A DNA stretch of 33,327 nt from an uncultured Neomegalonema sp. (GCA_937911325.1 CALDSD010000057.1:1-33327), one strand, 5' to 3'; positions 7,676 to 16,316 are shown, numbered from the stretch's first letter. Program-made: numbers and translations. Notes: generated by a model not told the origin, from the letters alone.

Positions 7676-8626
7676 ATGACAGACGAGCCAGTGCTTCGGC
7701 GGAAACTCAAACGCGAACAACCCAAACGCAGCGATCCGAACGCCGTTGCGCCGATCGCGATGGAGTTTGAAGCTTTGCTGCGCAAGCGCGAGCGAGAGGT
7801 GTTGGGCGCGCCAGTCAGCTTCGACGTTGAAATGGCGCCGCCTGAGGTTCCCGGCAAAGGGGCGTTCAATCGGGTGCTCGTCGCAGCGATCAGCGTTGGC
7901 CGTCTCAGGGAAGTCGCGTTTTTCCTCATCGATAGCGCGACGATTCAAAAGATCGTCGGCATTGACATGGGCGGCGATCCTGAAACCTCGACAGTCGAAC
8001 GCCAGCCAAGCTCGCTTGATGCGGCGTTGTGCATGCCGCTGCTTGAAGAAGTCCTCGGCGCATTTGAGCAGACTTTGCTGGCGCGGTCAGAAAGCGACAA
8101 AGCTCTCGACATGTCAGTCGATACGCTCACCCGGCCGGACCCGGTTCCTCGGGAGCTTGAAGAGAAACCCGCTCTGGATCTGCGGGCGCAGATCAGCTTC
8201 AAAGACGGCTCTCAGCTAGGAACAGTGCGCATCGTCATTCCCGTCAGTAGTCTGAACTCGGATCTGGCCGAGCTGCTCTCGAATGACGGGCCCGTCTCCG
8301 GCAAGGCTAACCGCGCCGGAGCACTGGACCTCTCAGGCGCGGTCGCCGGCGTTCCGCTCCATCTGACCGCCGTTCTGCATTCGGAGTTGGCGAAAGTCGC
8401 GGATTTCGCAAAGTGGTCGATCGGCGACGTCATTCCCCTGGAAACGGCGTCTCTGTCGAATGTGGCCTTGCGTCTGGAATCTGCAAATGGGCCCGCGGTT
8501 CTGGCCGAAGGTCGCCTCGGGCAATCTCAAGGCACCAAGGCGTTGCAGCTTATCAATGAAGACAAAGACGTCTTCCTCGCGCCGCTGGCTCAGGAACTGA
8601 AGGTCCGTGGGGCGCGTTCCGCTTAA
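7676..8626 (+). CDS. fliM: FliM-like flagellar motor switch protein (divergent)
   Basis: The 316-residue product has about the length of FliM. The C-terminal part (about 200-310) has the SpoA/FliN-like pattern: VPLHLTAVLHSELAKVADFA, then WSIGDVIPLE and a short strand-rich tail. The N-terminus (RRKLKREQPKRSD, then a helical EFEALLRKRERE segment) resembles the divergent FliM of roseobacters. The LSQxEIDALL motif that binds phospho-CheY in classic FliM is not visible, nor is a clear GGxG motif. FliM links FliG to FliN in the C-ring. GGTGAG precedes the ATG at good spacing. It converges on fliG. Confidence 0.75.
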   Translation: MTDEPVLRRKLKREQPKRSDPNAVAPIAMEFEALLRKREREVLGAPVSFDVEMAPPEVPGKGAFNRVLVAAISVGRLREVAFFLIDSATIQKIVGIDMGGDPETSTVERQPSSLDAALCMPLLEEVLGAFEQTLLARSESDKALDMSVDTLTRPDPVPRELEEKPALDLRAQISFKDGSQLGTVRIVIPVSSLNSDLAELLSNDGPVSGKANRAGALDLSGAVAGVPLHLTAVLHSELAKVADFAKWSIGDVIPLETASLSNVALRLESANGPAVLAEGRLGQSQGTKALQLINEDKDVFLAPLAQELKVRGARSA

Positions 8627-8698
8627 ATGACTGGTCTGGGAAGTCGGCTTCCGCGTTCTGGAGACGAACGTTCGCGTCAGCCGCGAAGAGGGTGAGCT

Positions 8699-9781
8699 TT
8701 AGATAAACTCTTCGTCCTCTTCGGTGGTTTTGAACTTGATCTCTCCAGAGGCTTCGAGGTCCGTGATCGTCATCATAAGGACGGTCATCGCCGCATCCGC
8801 GTCTTTCTTCGAGATCCGCGGCGCCTCGCTCAGTTCTTCCTCGATCTGCTCCGAGAACCGCCCGGAGATGTTCGACATGATGAAATCAAAGGTCGACGCG
8901 TCGCGCTCTTTCCCGAGTTTTAACGCGCGCACGAGGGTATCGAGGTCCACCTTCTTGCAGACCGTCGTGATGTACATCGGCTCGATCCGCTCTTGAATAT
9001 CCGGGAACGAGAAGAGCTTGTCTCGAACCGCTTCGCCAAGCGCGTCGTCAATTTTGGTTAGGTCATCGACAACTTCGTTTGCGAGATCGCCGGGCAGTCC
9101 CTTCACGAGCTCGCCAAGAAACTCATCAGGACCTCGGGCGGTTGATTTGTTCTCGACGAACTTGTCGAGATCTATGCGCAGCGCATTCTCGAGACGGCGC
9201 ACGGAAGCCGGGTCGAGCTGCGGCGCTTTCGCGAGCGCTGCAAGGACTCGCCGGCGCGTCTCTGTGTTGAACATCTCGAGCAAGCTCGCAGCCTTCTTGG
9301 GCTTGATGCGGGTCATCAGAGCAGCGACCGTCTGAGGGTGCTCGCCGCTCAGATACTCCGACAGCAGGTTGTCCTCGATCGCGGCGATCTTATCCCAGAC
9401 GTTGTCTTCTTCCGGCTCGGGTTCGTCCGACTCTTCTTCGCCGACGAGCTCGGTCAGCTCGTCCTGATTCATGAGCGCGCCCAGGAGCGATCGCGCCTTC
9501 TCACGGCCGACGACGGCGCCTCTGATCGAGCTGACCTCGCCGGTGAATTCCTCAATCGCCTGCTCGATCGCCGTTTCGGTCACGGTCTCCAGCTCGGTCA
9601 TCGCCAGACCCAAGGACTTGAGCTCCTGTTTCGACATCCGTCCCAGGATCGATTGAGCGGCGGCCTCATCGAGCAGCCCAATGACCACGGCCGCTTTCTG
9701 CGGCTGCGTGAGCCGCTGTGCGGCAGCCCTCCTCTGGCGGACGAGAAGCGCGTCTAATCTATCTAGGCTCTCGTTGGTCAT
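8699..9781 (-). CDS. fliG: FliG, flagellar motor switch protein
   Basis: The 360-residue product has the three FliG regions. The N-terminal domain begins LTQPQKAAVVIGLLDE. The middle domain carries the EHPQ motif at 147-150 (LSGEHPQTVAALM). The C-terminal torque domain has a charged helix near LVRALKLGKERDASTFDFI and ends EASGEIKF plus an acidic tail. FliG connects the FliF ring to FliM and contacts the stator. An acidic insert at about 114-127 (EEESDEPEPEEDN) separates the N and middle domains and is longer than usual. It lies 70 bp after flgI on the same strand, so it may belong to the hook operon. No clear Shine-Dalgarno precedes the ATG. Confidence 0.93.
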   Translation of the reverse strand: MTNESLDRLDALLVRQRRAAAQRLTQPQKAAVVIGLLDEAAAQSILGRMSKQELKSLGLAMTELETVTETAIEQAIEEFTGEVSSIRGAVVGREKARSLLGALMNQDELTELVGEEESDEPEPEEDNVWDKIAAIEDNLLSEYLSGEHPQTVAALMTRIKPKKAASLLEMFNTETRRRVLAALAKAPQLDPASVRRLENALRIDLDKFVENKSTARGPDEFLGELVKGLPGDLANEVVDDLTKIDDALGEAVRDKLFSFPDIQERIEPMYITTVCKKVDLDTLVRALKLGKERDASTFDFIMSNISGRFSEQIEEELSEAPRISKKDADAAMTVLMMTITDLEASGEIKFKTTEEDEEFI

Positions 9782-9851
9782 TCGGTTGAAAACTGTCTGC
9801 TTGGTTGGCGACCCCCGTCAGGGGTGATCTGTGTGACACGGTTTAGCTGGA

Positions 9852-11048
9852 TTACTGAACAACAAATTCGGCATGGAGCGCTCCGGCGGCTTTGATTGTC
9901 TTCAAAATGTCAGTCATGTCGTTCGGGCCGACGCCAAGGGCGTTGAGGCCAGCGACGAGATCTCCAAGGGTGACTTCGCCGCCGATCAGCGCGAGGCCTG
10001 GTCCCTCTTCCTCCTCGATGTCGACATCGGTGCGCGGGACGACGACGGTTTCGCCGTCTTCGGTGAACGGGTTGGGCTGAGATACGACCGGCGTTTCGGC
10101 GACGCGGATCGTCAGATTTCCTTGCGTAACCGCGATCGGAGAGATGCGGACGTCCGAACCCAAGACGATTGTGCCAGAGCGCTGATCGACCACCACGCGC
10201 GCCTTGCGGTCAGGCACCACGCGCAGGTTTTCGATACGGCTGACAAACCGGGCCGGGTTGATCGAGCCGATGTTTGCGAGGTCCAGGGTGCCGGTGCCGG
10301 AGTCTCGAAGATGTGCGACCCGCGCGCCCAGCGAGGAGTTGATCGCTTGTTCGACGCGCTCGGCGGTTGTGAAGTCAGGTTCGCGCAAAGACAGATCAAT
10401 CTCGCGCATACCGCCGAAGTTGAAGTCGACCTCTCGCTCGACCGTCGCGCCGCCTGGAATGCTGCCGGCCGTCGGCGATCCGACAGTCACGCTCGCAGCG
10501 TCGCCTTCGGCGCCGACGCCGCCGGCGATCACCGTCCCCTGAGCGACAGCGTAGATCTCGCCGTCAGGAGCGCTGAGCGGCGTCATGATCAGCGTGCCGC
10601 CGCGAAGGCTTTTGGCGTCGCCGATCGTTGAGACGGTGATGTCGATCCGTGAGCCTGTCCGAGAGAACGGCGGCAGCTTCGCGGTCACCAGGACAGCGGC
10701 GACGTTTTTCGTGCGGAAAGCTTCGCCGGAGACGTTGATGCCGAGGCGCTCAAGCAGATTGACCAGGGCTTCTTCGGTGAACGGCGAGTTCCGCAGCGCA
10801 TCGCCGCTGCCGTCCAATCCGACCACCAAGCCATAGCCGACCAGATCGTTGCCGCGAACGCCTTCGATGTCGACCAAGTCCTTGATGCGGACGCCGTTGC
10901 GCAGACCGGCTGCCGACGCTTCGATCACGGGCGGCTCGAATTGCGGCGCGTCTCCCAGAGCGGTCGGAGCGGCCGCTGTAAAGCCGGCGACGCCCGCTGC
11001 GAAAGCGAACAGGAATGGTCGGGCTTGGCTGAGAGTGCGGATCATCAT
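9852..11048 (-). CDS. flgI: FlgI, flagellar P-ring protein
   Basis: The product (398 residues) has a signal peptide and the FlgI core: RIKDLVDIEGVRGNDLVGYG near the N-terminus, then LVTAKLPPFSRTGSRIDITV and a C-terminal DLVAGLNALGVGPNDM(T)DIL segment. FlgI is exported through Sec and forms the P-ring in the peptidoglycan around the rod. I chose ATG 11048; a GTG at 11057, overlapping the flgL stop in GTGA, is the alternative. It is fourth in a motB-flgE-flgK-flgL-flgI series. The matching L-ring gene flgH is not in the window. Confidence 0.95.
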   Translation of the reverse strand: MMIRTLSQARPFLFAFAAGVAGFTAAAPTALGDAPQFEPPVIEASAAGLRNGVRIKDLVDIEGVRGNDLVGYGLVVGLDGSGDALRNSPFTEEALVNLLERLGINVSGEAFRTKNVAAVLVTAKLPPFSRTGSRIDITVSTIGDAKSLRGGTLIMTPLSAPDGEIYAVAQGTVIAGGVGAEGDAASVTVGSPTAGSIPGGATVEREVDFNFGGMREIDLSLREPDFTTAERVEQAINSSLGARVAHLRDSGTGTLDLANIGSINPARFVSRIENLRVVPDRKARVVVDQRSGTIVLGSDVRISPIAVTQGNLTIRVAETPVVSQPNPFTEDGETVVVPRTDVDIEEEEGPGLALIGGEVTLGDLVAGLNALGVGPNDMTDILKTIKAAGALHAEFVVQ

Positions 11049-11053
11049 GCGGA

Positions 11054-12064
11054 TCACCGGATAAAGTTGGCGAAGTTCAGCGAGGCGAGACGCGCGCTGG
11101 AGATGTAGGCGGTTTCAAGCTGGGTGCTGAGGTTTTGAAACAGGGTCGCCGCTTCGAACTGATCGACGCCGGTCTCTTCGTTCAGCGCGATGTTCAGCGT
11201 GGTCGTCGTTGCTTCCAGATAGGTGCGCGCCTCGTCCAAACGAGCCTCGGCTGCGCCAAGCGTCCCGCGCATCCGAGTGACGCCGTCATCGGCGTCCAGC
11301 AGCGCGCCGGAAGCATATCCAAGCAGTTGCTTTGTTTCGTCGATATCGCCTGAGAACCCGGCATCGTCATGGGCCGCGAGGACCGCGAGGCCTTTGATCA
11401 CGTCGCGAATGGCGGAATCATCGGCGCGCTGGCCATAATCGATTGAACTCAGCGCTCCGGTTTGCGTGATCCCGCTGTCGCCGCTGTCGCCCAGATACAC
11501 GCCGCCGAAGAAACCGCCTGCGGGATCGTCGAAGAACAGAGCCAGGTCAGCTTCGGCCGTCGCCGCGTCGGGCGCGGCCGCCAGGATAGCGCTGACTTGC
11601 GAGATGATGTCGTCGGCCGACGCGATCGCAGGGCCATCGACGGCGGAGCCGGCGAACAGGCTTCGGTCGCCGTGTCGAATGTTCAGCGCGCTGACGGCTG
11701 TTTCGAGCCGGCCTCTCGCATCTTCAGCGATGACGGTGAGGCGCGGTTGCTCCTCTAATTCGATCGTCGAAAGGATGTCTGTCGCGAACGCCGTGAGGCC
11801 TTCTTCGACGCGGCCGAGAGCCTCCTGCGCGATCGCTGCTCGGGTCGATCCCAAGATGACCCCGGCACGGTAGGTTTCGGCGTCGGAAATCGATTTGCGC
11901 AACGACAAAACTGAGCCGACTTCACCGGACTTAGCGGCGTTCAGATCCGAGATCTGCCCGGTCACGGCTTCTTGCTGCGCCTCCACCAGCTTTGGCTTCA
12001 GGTCTGAGACCGTCCGCGAAAGCGTGAGCGCAGAGACGATGTTGGGAAGGTTTGAAATCGTCAT
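11054..12064 (-). CDS. flgL: FlgL, hook-filament junction protein
   Basis: The 336-residue product starts MTISNLPNIV and has the flagellin-like coiled-coil ends of FlgL, with a variable middle (about 130-230). The C-terminus (TAYISSARLASLNFANFIR) has the helical pattern shared by flagellin and FlgL. FlgL joins FlgK to the filament. The gene begins one base after the flgK stop and ends next to or overlapping the flgI start, so the three are a translational unit. Confidence 0.92.
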   Translation of the reverse strand: MTISNLPNIVSALTLSRTVSDLKPKLVEAQQEAVTGQISDLNAAKSGEVGSVLSLRKSISDAETYRAGVILGSTRAAIAQEALGRVEEGLTAFATDILSTIELEEQPRLTVIAEDARGRLETAVSALNIRHGDRSLFAGSAVDGPAIASADDIISQVSAILAAAPDAATAEADLALFFDDPAGGFFGGVYLGDSGDSGITQTGALSSIDYGQRADDSAIRDVIKGLAVLAAHDDAGFSGDIDETKQLLGYASGALLDADDGVTRMRGTLGAAEARLDEARTYLEATTTTLNIALNEETGVDQFEAATLFQNLSTQLETAYISSARLASLNFANFIR

Positions 12065-12065
12065 C

Positions 12066-13538
12066 TTACAACTCCAGGAGCTGTTGCATCATGTTGTCGG
12101 CGGTCTGGATCACTCGAGCGTTCGCTGAGTAGAGGCGCTCGATCTCCAGCAGCAGCGCCAGTTCTTGATCTGTGTCGACGGCGGACACCGAGAGCTCGCT
12201 GTTCTTCAGAGTGTCGGCCCGAGCGGACTGGGTCGTCGCCCGCGCCTCCGCATCGAACGCGTCCGAGCCGAGCAGCGACGCAAAACTTGAGGCGGCGCCG
12301 GACGCGGAATGCAGGCCGGTCAGCCCGACGGAAGCCGGCAACGCCCGGACGTCCGTCATCGCCTCGAGCATCGAACGGATCGTGTCGCCGTTCCCGGCGG
12401 GACCGGCGGTCGCAGCGCCCATGCCGTCGCGGATCCGCCAGACTTCGCCGCCGGCGTCGGGGTCGACTGCGGCGTTCACAGCGATGCGGGCCGCAAACCC
12501 GGTCTCGTTTGCGCCGTCGACGAACGCGCCTGCGTCGGTGAAGAGGCCTGGATCGGTCGCACCCAAGGTCGGATCGACCGTCGGATCCTGGAAGCGCTCG
12601 GCGAGATCGCGGGCCAACCCGTCAATCTGTGCTGCAAACCCGGGTGCGATTTCATCGCGCACTGCAAACGCGGCGGCCAGAGAGCCAGCGGCGAGCTGCG
12701 GGTTCGTCGGGCCGCCAGGCGTGACGTCGCGTCCGTTAATGGTGATGCCGGACAATACGCCCGCGCCGCCGTCATACTCCATTCCAGCGGTGACGATGGG
12801 CGTGACGGTGAACTCGACTTCGCGTGCGGCGCCGTTCTCCATCAGGAACAAACCGTTCGGTGTGACAAGATCGATCGCGCCGCCGTCGCGTTCGAGCGTC
12901 TTGACGGCGATCTTCGAGCCGATGCGATCGACGACGCGCTGTCGTTCATCTTCGAGAGCGCTGGTCTCGCCGCCGCCGAAGGTCAGTTGCTTGATGTCGT
13001 TGTTCAGGATCTGAAGCTGCGCCAGGTCGGCATTCAACGCCTCGACCTGCTTGGCGATGTCCGCATCCGCATCGCTGCGCATTGCGTCGACGCCCTGCGT
13101 CATTTCGTTGAATTTAAACGCGATCGCTTGCGCGTCGCGGACGACGCTGGACTGCAGATCAGCCGACTCAGGCGTCTGAGCCAGCGCCGCGAGGCTGTTC
13201 TCCAGCGAGTTGATCCGCGAAAAGATGGAGTAAGGATCGTCTATGTCGCCGGCGAGATCGCTGATCTGCTGGTAGGCGGACGCTCGCGTCGAGCTGTCGG
13301 CCACATCGGCGTCCGCGATGCGCCGCGCGCCCGTCAGCGCAGGATCGCCTGCGCGTTGAATGCCGCTGATGCGCACGCCTTGACCAGCGCCGCCGCTCAC
13401 TTGTTCGCTCGATTCCACGTTCCGCCGCGCATAGCCCTCGGTAAGGGCGTTGGCGACGTTGTTCGACGTGATCTCGGCGCGCTTGGATGTCAGCGAGAGG
13501 CCGGAAATCGCGGTCGCGAGTGTGTTTGAGATCGTCAT
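12066..13538 (-). CDS. flgK: FlgK, hook-filament junction protein
   Basis: The 490-residue product has the FlgK N-terminal rod-type motif (SGLSLTSKRAEITSNNVANALTEGYARR) and the C-terminal helix LLLEIERLYSANARVIQTADNMMQ. FlgK caps the hook and, with FlgL, attaches the filament. GGGAG lies about eight bases before the ATG. A perfect 10-bp inverted repeat lies between the flgE stop and this ribosome-binding site. Confidence 0.94.
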   Translation of the reverse strand: MTISNTLATAISGLSLTSKRAEITSNNVANALTEGYARRNVESSEQVSGGAGQGVRISGIQRAGDPALTGARRIADADVADSSTRASAYQQISDLAGDIDDPYSIFSRINSLENSLAALAQTPESADLQSSVVRDAQAIAFKFNEMTQGVDAMRSDADADIAKQVEALNADLAQLQILNNDIKQLTFGGGETSALEDERQRVVDRIGSKIAVKTLERDGGAIDLVTPNGLFLMENGAAREVEFTVTPIVTAGMEYDGGAGVLSGITINGRDVTPGGPTNPQLAAGSLAAAFAVRDEIAPGFAAQIDGLARDLAERFQDPTVDPTLGATDPGLFTDAGAFVDGANETGFAARIAVNAAVDPDAGGEVWRIRDGMGAATAGPAGNGDTIRSMLEAMTDVRALPASVGLTGLHSASGAASSFASLLGSDAFDAEARATTQSARADTLKNSELSVSAVDTDQELALLLEIERLYSANARVIQTADNMMQQLLEL

Positions 13539-13556
13539 CGGCTTACTCCCGAAGAG

Positions 13557-13590
13557 GTTGATCCGCCGCTTTCGTGATCAGCGGATCAAC
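13557..13590 (-). other. Intercistronic hairpin between flgE and flgK
   Basis: GTTGATCCGC (13557-13566) and GCGGATCAAC (13581-13590) are perfect 10-bp complements around a 14-nt loop. In the transcript the hairpin starts 9 bases after the flgE stop and ends just before the GGGAG of flgK. It has no U tract, so it is not a standard terminator. It may stabilise the flgE mRNA 3' end or set the hook-to-junction protein ratio. Confidence 0.6.
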
Positions 13591-13598
13591 GCCAGGGG

Positions 13599-14906
13599 TT
13601 AGCGTTTCAGGTTCGTGGTTTCCTCCAGCATCCGGTCCACGGTTTCGATGATCTTGGTGTTGGAGGAGTAGGCTCGCTGCGTCTGGATGAGCGAGGTCAG
13701 CTCCTGCGCCAGGTCAACCGAAGACTGCTCGAGCGAGAAGCCCAGGGTTGATCCCACCGGTCCGGTGTTCGCGTCCCAAAGATAGAACTCGCCGCTTTCG
13801 CGAGAGATTGCGAACATCTGTCCGTCAAGCGCCATCAGACCATCGGGGTTCGGCACGTCGACAAGAGGAACCTGATAGAGGACCCGTGTCGCGCCGCTTT
13901 CAAACTGAGCGACGACGAAACCATTCCGATCGATGCTAACGCCGGACATGTCGCTCGGGCCTGCACCGTCTTTGGCGATCGATGTCGGGCGGAAGTCAGC
14001 GTCCAATTGCGTCATGCGGCCAACTTCGGCGGGGGAGCCGATGTCGATGGTCATCGGGCCGTTCGCGGTGGTCAAAGCCAGTTCGCCCGTCGCGCTGTTG
14101 TAAGTCACCCCGGTTCCCACCGTCAGGGTGTTCAACGTTCCGCCGTTCGCCTGCGTGTCGTAGAACGTCATATCGAAGTCAGCGATCGGGTTGCTTGCAG
14201 TCGCGGTCGCAGAGTCGATCACTTCCACGCTCCAGGCGTTGCTGCTGCCCGTCGCAGGGACCGTCGGGGTGAAGCGGAACGTCAGGGTCTGCTCGCTGCC
14301 CAGGTTATCGAAGTATGTGAGGTCCAGATCCTGCGCAGCGCCCGATGCGCCGGCGACCGTGGCCGAAGCCGGCAGGTTCAGCGAAACCGTCATGTTGGTG
14401 GTCGGCTGCGCTTCGATCTTGGTCTGCTCGATCTGGATCGGCTCCAGCGAGCCGGAGTCAGTGCGTCCGCCTGGCGTGACCACGCCGTTCTGGTCGGCTG
14501 GCCATCCCATCAGAACAGTGCCGTTTGCGGTGCTCATGTAGCCGTTCGCATCCGGCCGGAACGATCCGGTGGTGGTGAGCTTGAACGGCAAGTTGATCAC
14601 GCCCGCGTCGACCGAACCCATGTCAGTGACGGGAAGAAGACCACGATCCGAAACCGCGATATCGAGCGCGTTGTCTGTGCCCAGGATCGATCCGTTGTCG
14701 CTGACTTCGCGGATCGTGTTCGGGCGGACGCCGCCTGCTTGGTAGAGAACTGCTGAATTGTTGGTGACCAGGGACGAGAATTCCGTATCGAGCCGCTTGA
14801 AGCCGTTGGTCTGCGAGTTGGCGATGTTCTGCGAGATCGTAGCAAGCCGCGATGATTGAGCGTACAGCCCCATAATCCCAGCGTTGAAAGACGAAGAGAT
14901 CTTCAT
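13599..14906 (-). CDS. flgE: FlgE, flagellar hook protein
   Basis: The 435-residue product begins with the hook/rod motif (SSRLATISQNIANSQTNGFKR) and has the FlgE central region (DLTYFDNLGSEQTLTFRF). It ends with QTQRAYSSNTKIIETVDRMLEE, typical of FlgE. It builds the hook, whose length is controlled before the FlhB switch. GAGGA lies 8 bases before the ATG. The 131 bp between motB and flgE carries possible CtrA sites and probably a promoter. Confidence 0.95.
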   Translation of the reverse strand: MKISSSFNAGIMGLYAQSSRLATISQNIANSQTNGFKRLDTEFSSLVTNNSAVLYQAGGVRPNTIREVSDNGSILGTDNALDIAVSDRGLLPVTDMGSVDAGVINLPFKLTTTGSFRPDANGYMSTANGTVLMGWPADQNGVVTPGGRTDSGSLEPIQIEQTKIEAQPTTNMTVSLNLPASATVAGASGAAQDLDLTYFDNLGSEQTLTFRFTPTVPATGSSNAWSVEVIDSATATASNPIADFDMTFYDTQANGGTLNTLTVGTGVTYNSATGELALTTANGPMTIDIGSPAEVGRMTQLDADFRPTSIAKDGAGPSDMSGVSIDRNGFVVAQFESGATRVLYQVPLVDVPNPDGLMALDGQMFAISRESGEFYLWDANTGPVGSTLGFSLEQSSVDLAQELTSLIQTQRAYSSNTKIIETVDRMLEETTNLKR

Positions 14907-14962
14907 GTCCAGTCCTCGTTATGTTTAAACGCGGGAATTCTTCCACACGTTAAGAAGTGATT

Positions 14963-14996
14963 ATGGTTTACGAGAATGAACGAAAATGGTTATCGA
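14963..14996 (-). promoter_or_regulatory. Paired CtrA-like half-sites upstream of flgE
   Basis: On the plus strand ATGGTTTACGA (14963-14973) and ATGGTTATCGA (14986-14996) are near-identical 11-mers whose starts are 23 bp apart, about two helical turns. Read on the minus strand they give TAAACCAT and ATAACCAT, each one base from the CtrA half-site TTAACCAT. They lie 57-90 bases upstream of the flgE ATG, in the motB-flgE gap. Confidence 0.35.
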
Positions 14997-15037
14997 ACGG
15001 CTAAGGAATTGCCGCAAATTCGTCTTAAAATTGAAAA

Positions 15038-15985
15038 TTAACGCAGAAGAGTAATTTCGATCCGGCGGTTCTGCGACGCGAAACGGTCGTCGAGAGCCGG
15101 GTCGCTGTCAGCGCGGCCTGCGATTGACACAAAGCGCGTCGAGGTGACCCCGGCGGCTTCGAACACGCGTCGAGCGGACTGAGCCCGATCAGCTGAAAGC
15201 TCCCAGTTCGTGTAGGTGGAGCCTGGGCCAAAGGGGCGCGCATCGGTGTGGCCGGCAATCTCGATTTGGTTCGAAACGAGCTTCACCGACGAGCCGACGA
15301 CCTGAAGCAGAGCGCGCATTTTCGTGGATGGCGTGGCTTCCCCGGTCGCGAAGAGCGGTTCGCCCTCCATGTCGACGATCTCGATCGTCAGGCCGGCGTC
15401 GCTGATCTCCATCCATAGATGCCGAAGCAGTTCGCCGGTGGAATCCGCGTTTTGGATGGCGTCAATGATTTCGCGCTTGAGGTTCACAAGCGCAGCCGTT
15501 TGCGCGGCAGTTTGCGCCTCGGCTTCCGCTTCGGTCTGGCCTTTATTGCTCTGCGGGCCTTGCACAGCTTCCGACGCTTCAGCCTCGGATTTCTTCTGTG
15601 TCTGAGGCTCTTGATCCTCTTTTCCAGTATCTTTCCGAGCCTTGTGCTCGCCGGGTTCATCGGACCCCAGACCGCCGCGGCCATTCTGCGTGAGGTGTTC
15701 CTCGGAGAAGACCGACGAGCCTTTGAACATGGAATCGCCGCCCGCGGATGTCCGGCTCACCGGCACGGACGGATCGAAGTAGTCGGCGATGCCTTTGCGC
15801 TGGTCTTCGGTCGTCGCGTTCAGGAGCCACATCAAAAGGAAAAACGCCATCATCGCTGTCACGAAGTCGGCATAGGCGACTTTCCAGGCGCCGCCATGGT
15901 GGCCGCCGCCATTGATTACCTTTTTCTTTTTGATGATCGGGCGCAGCTGAGCGCCGTTATCCGCAGTACTCGCGTTATCACGCAT
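15038..15985 (-). CDS. motB: MotB, flagellar motor stator protein
   Basis: The 315-residue product has a basic cytoplasmic N-terminus (IIKKKKV), then AWKVAYADFVTAMMAFFLLMWLL, the single MotB membrane span. D40 in YADF is the proton-carrying aspartate. A long E/K/Q-rich linker (about 85-160) precedes the OmpA-like peptidoglycan-binding domain, with IEIAGHTDARPFG and NRRIEITLLR at the end. It anchors the stator to the wall. motA is not in the window. It appears to be the first gene of the hook block, with CAGGA upstream of its ATG. Confidence 0.94.
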   Translation of the reverse strand: MRDNASTADNGAQLRPIIKKKKVINGGGHHGGAWKVAYADFVTAMMAFFLLMWLLNATTEDQRKGIADYFDPSVPVSRTSAGGDSMFKGSSVFSEEHLTQNGRGGLGSDEPGEHKARKDTGKEDQEPQTQKKSEAEASEAVQGPQSNKGQTEAEAEAQTAAQTAALVNLKREIIDAIQNADSTGELLRHLWMEISDAGLTIEIVDMEGEPLFATGEATPSTKMRALLQVVGSSVKLVSNQIEIAGHTDARPFGPGSTYTNWELSADRAQSARRVFEAAGVTSTRFVSIAGRADSDPALDDRFASQNRRIEITLLR

Positions 15986-16052
15986 CGTTCTAATTCCTGA
16001 ACCAACGACGCAAAGAAATGTACTCCGTATTAATTATGTTATTCCTAATGAA

Positions 16053-16081
16053 ACAAAAAAATGGCCGCGGTTGCGGCCATT
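16053..16081 (-). terminator. Rho-independent terminator downstream of the GAF protein gene
   Basis: On the minus strand AATGGCCGC and GCGGCCATT form a 9-bp GC-rich stem with a 4-nt loop, directly followed by a T run (TTTTTTGTTT). It ends transcription arriving from the right, before motB. It lies about 240 bases after the GAF stop, so the GAF mRNA would have a long 3' untranslated region, or another transcript ends here. Confidence 0.8.
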
Positions 16082-16100
16082 CAGGTAGTATCGGAGCATG

Positions 16101-16133
16101 GAAAGCGGAAAGCCTTTTAGCTGTTTCGCTTTC
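16101..16133. other. Long imperfect hairpin in the motB-GAF intergenic region
   Basis: GAAAGCG (16101-16107) pairs with CGCTTTC (16127-16133), and an inner AGC/GCT (16111-16113, 16120-16122) extends the stem after a small internal loop. It lies 20 bases before the terminator hairpin when read on the minus strand. The two together look like the 3' part of a small RNA or a structured 3' untranslated region. Confidence 0.35.
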
Positions 16134-16316
16134 ACCAATTTAACGTCTGAACAATTTCGAAGGCTGCGGTAAAAAAGCCCTAACGATCACTGGATGAATT
16201 CTCATAAAAATTGAAGTATTTGACGTCAGCCCGCGGTGATAACGTCGGGTGTTCAGCAGTGCTCACACAGCTTGGCCATCATTCAGAAGCTTGACGGCGA
16301 CGCGCCGACATCCTGA

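Larger units (their letters stand above)
15986..16316. other. 331-bp intergenic region between the GAF gene and motB
   Basis: No coding sequence is seen. The part next to motB (15986-16059) is AT-rich and should hold the motB promoter, although I cannot name its boxes. A Rho-independent terminator pointing left (16060-16081) separates motB from the GAF gene. A further long hairpin lies at 16101-16133. The remaining part (16134-16316) shows nothing I can support. Confidence 0.6.

Noticed and set aside
7520-7680. Minus-strand open frame ending opposite the stop of the small exported protein, with a protein-like C-terminus
   Set aside because: The only in-frame ATG gives about 38 residues without a ribosome-binding site, and the longer frame runs antisense through fliM. 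Not enough to call a gene.
8665-8674. CGAACGTTCG palindrome between convergent fliM and fliG
   Set aside because: It has no loop and no T run on either side, so it is neither a good terminator nor placed for an operator.
9811-9825. ACCCC/GGGGT hairpin between fliG and flgI
   Set aside because: The 5-bp stem is short and has no T tract; it cannot be told from chance in GC-rich DNA.
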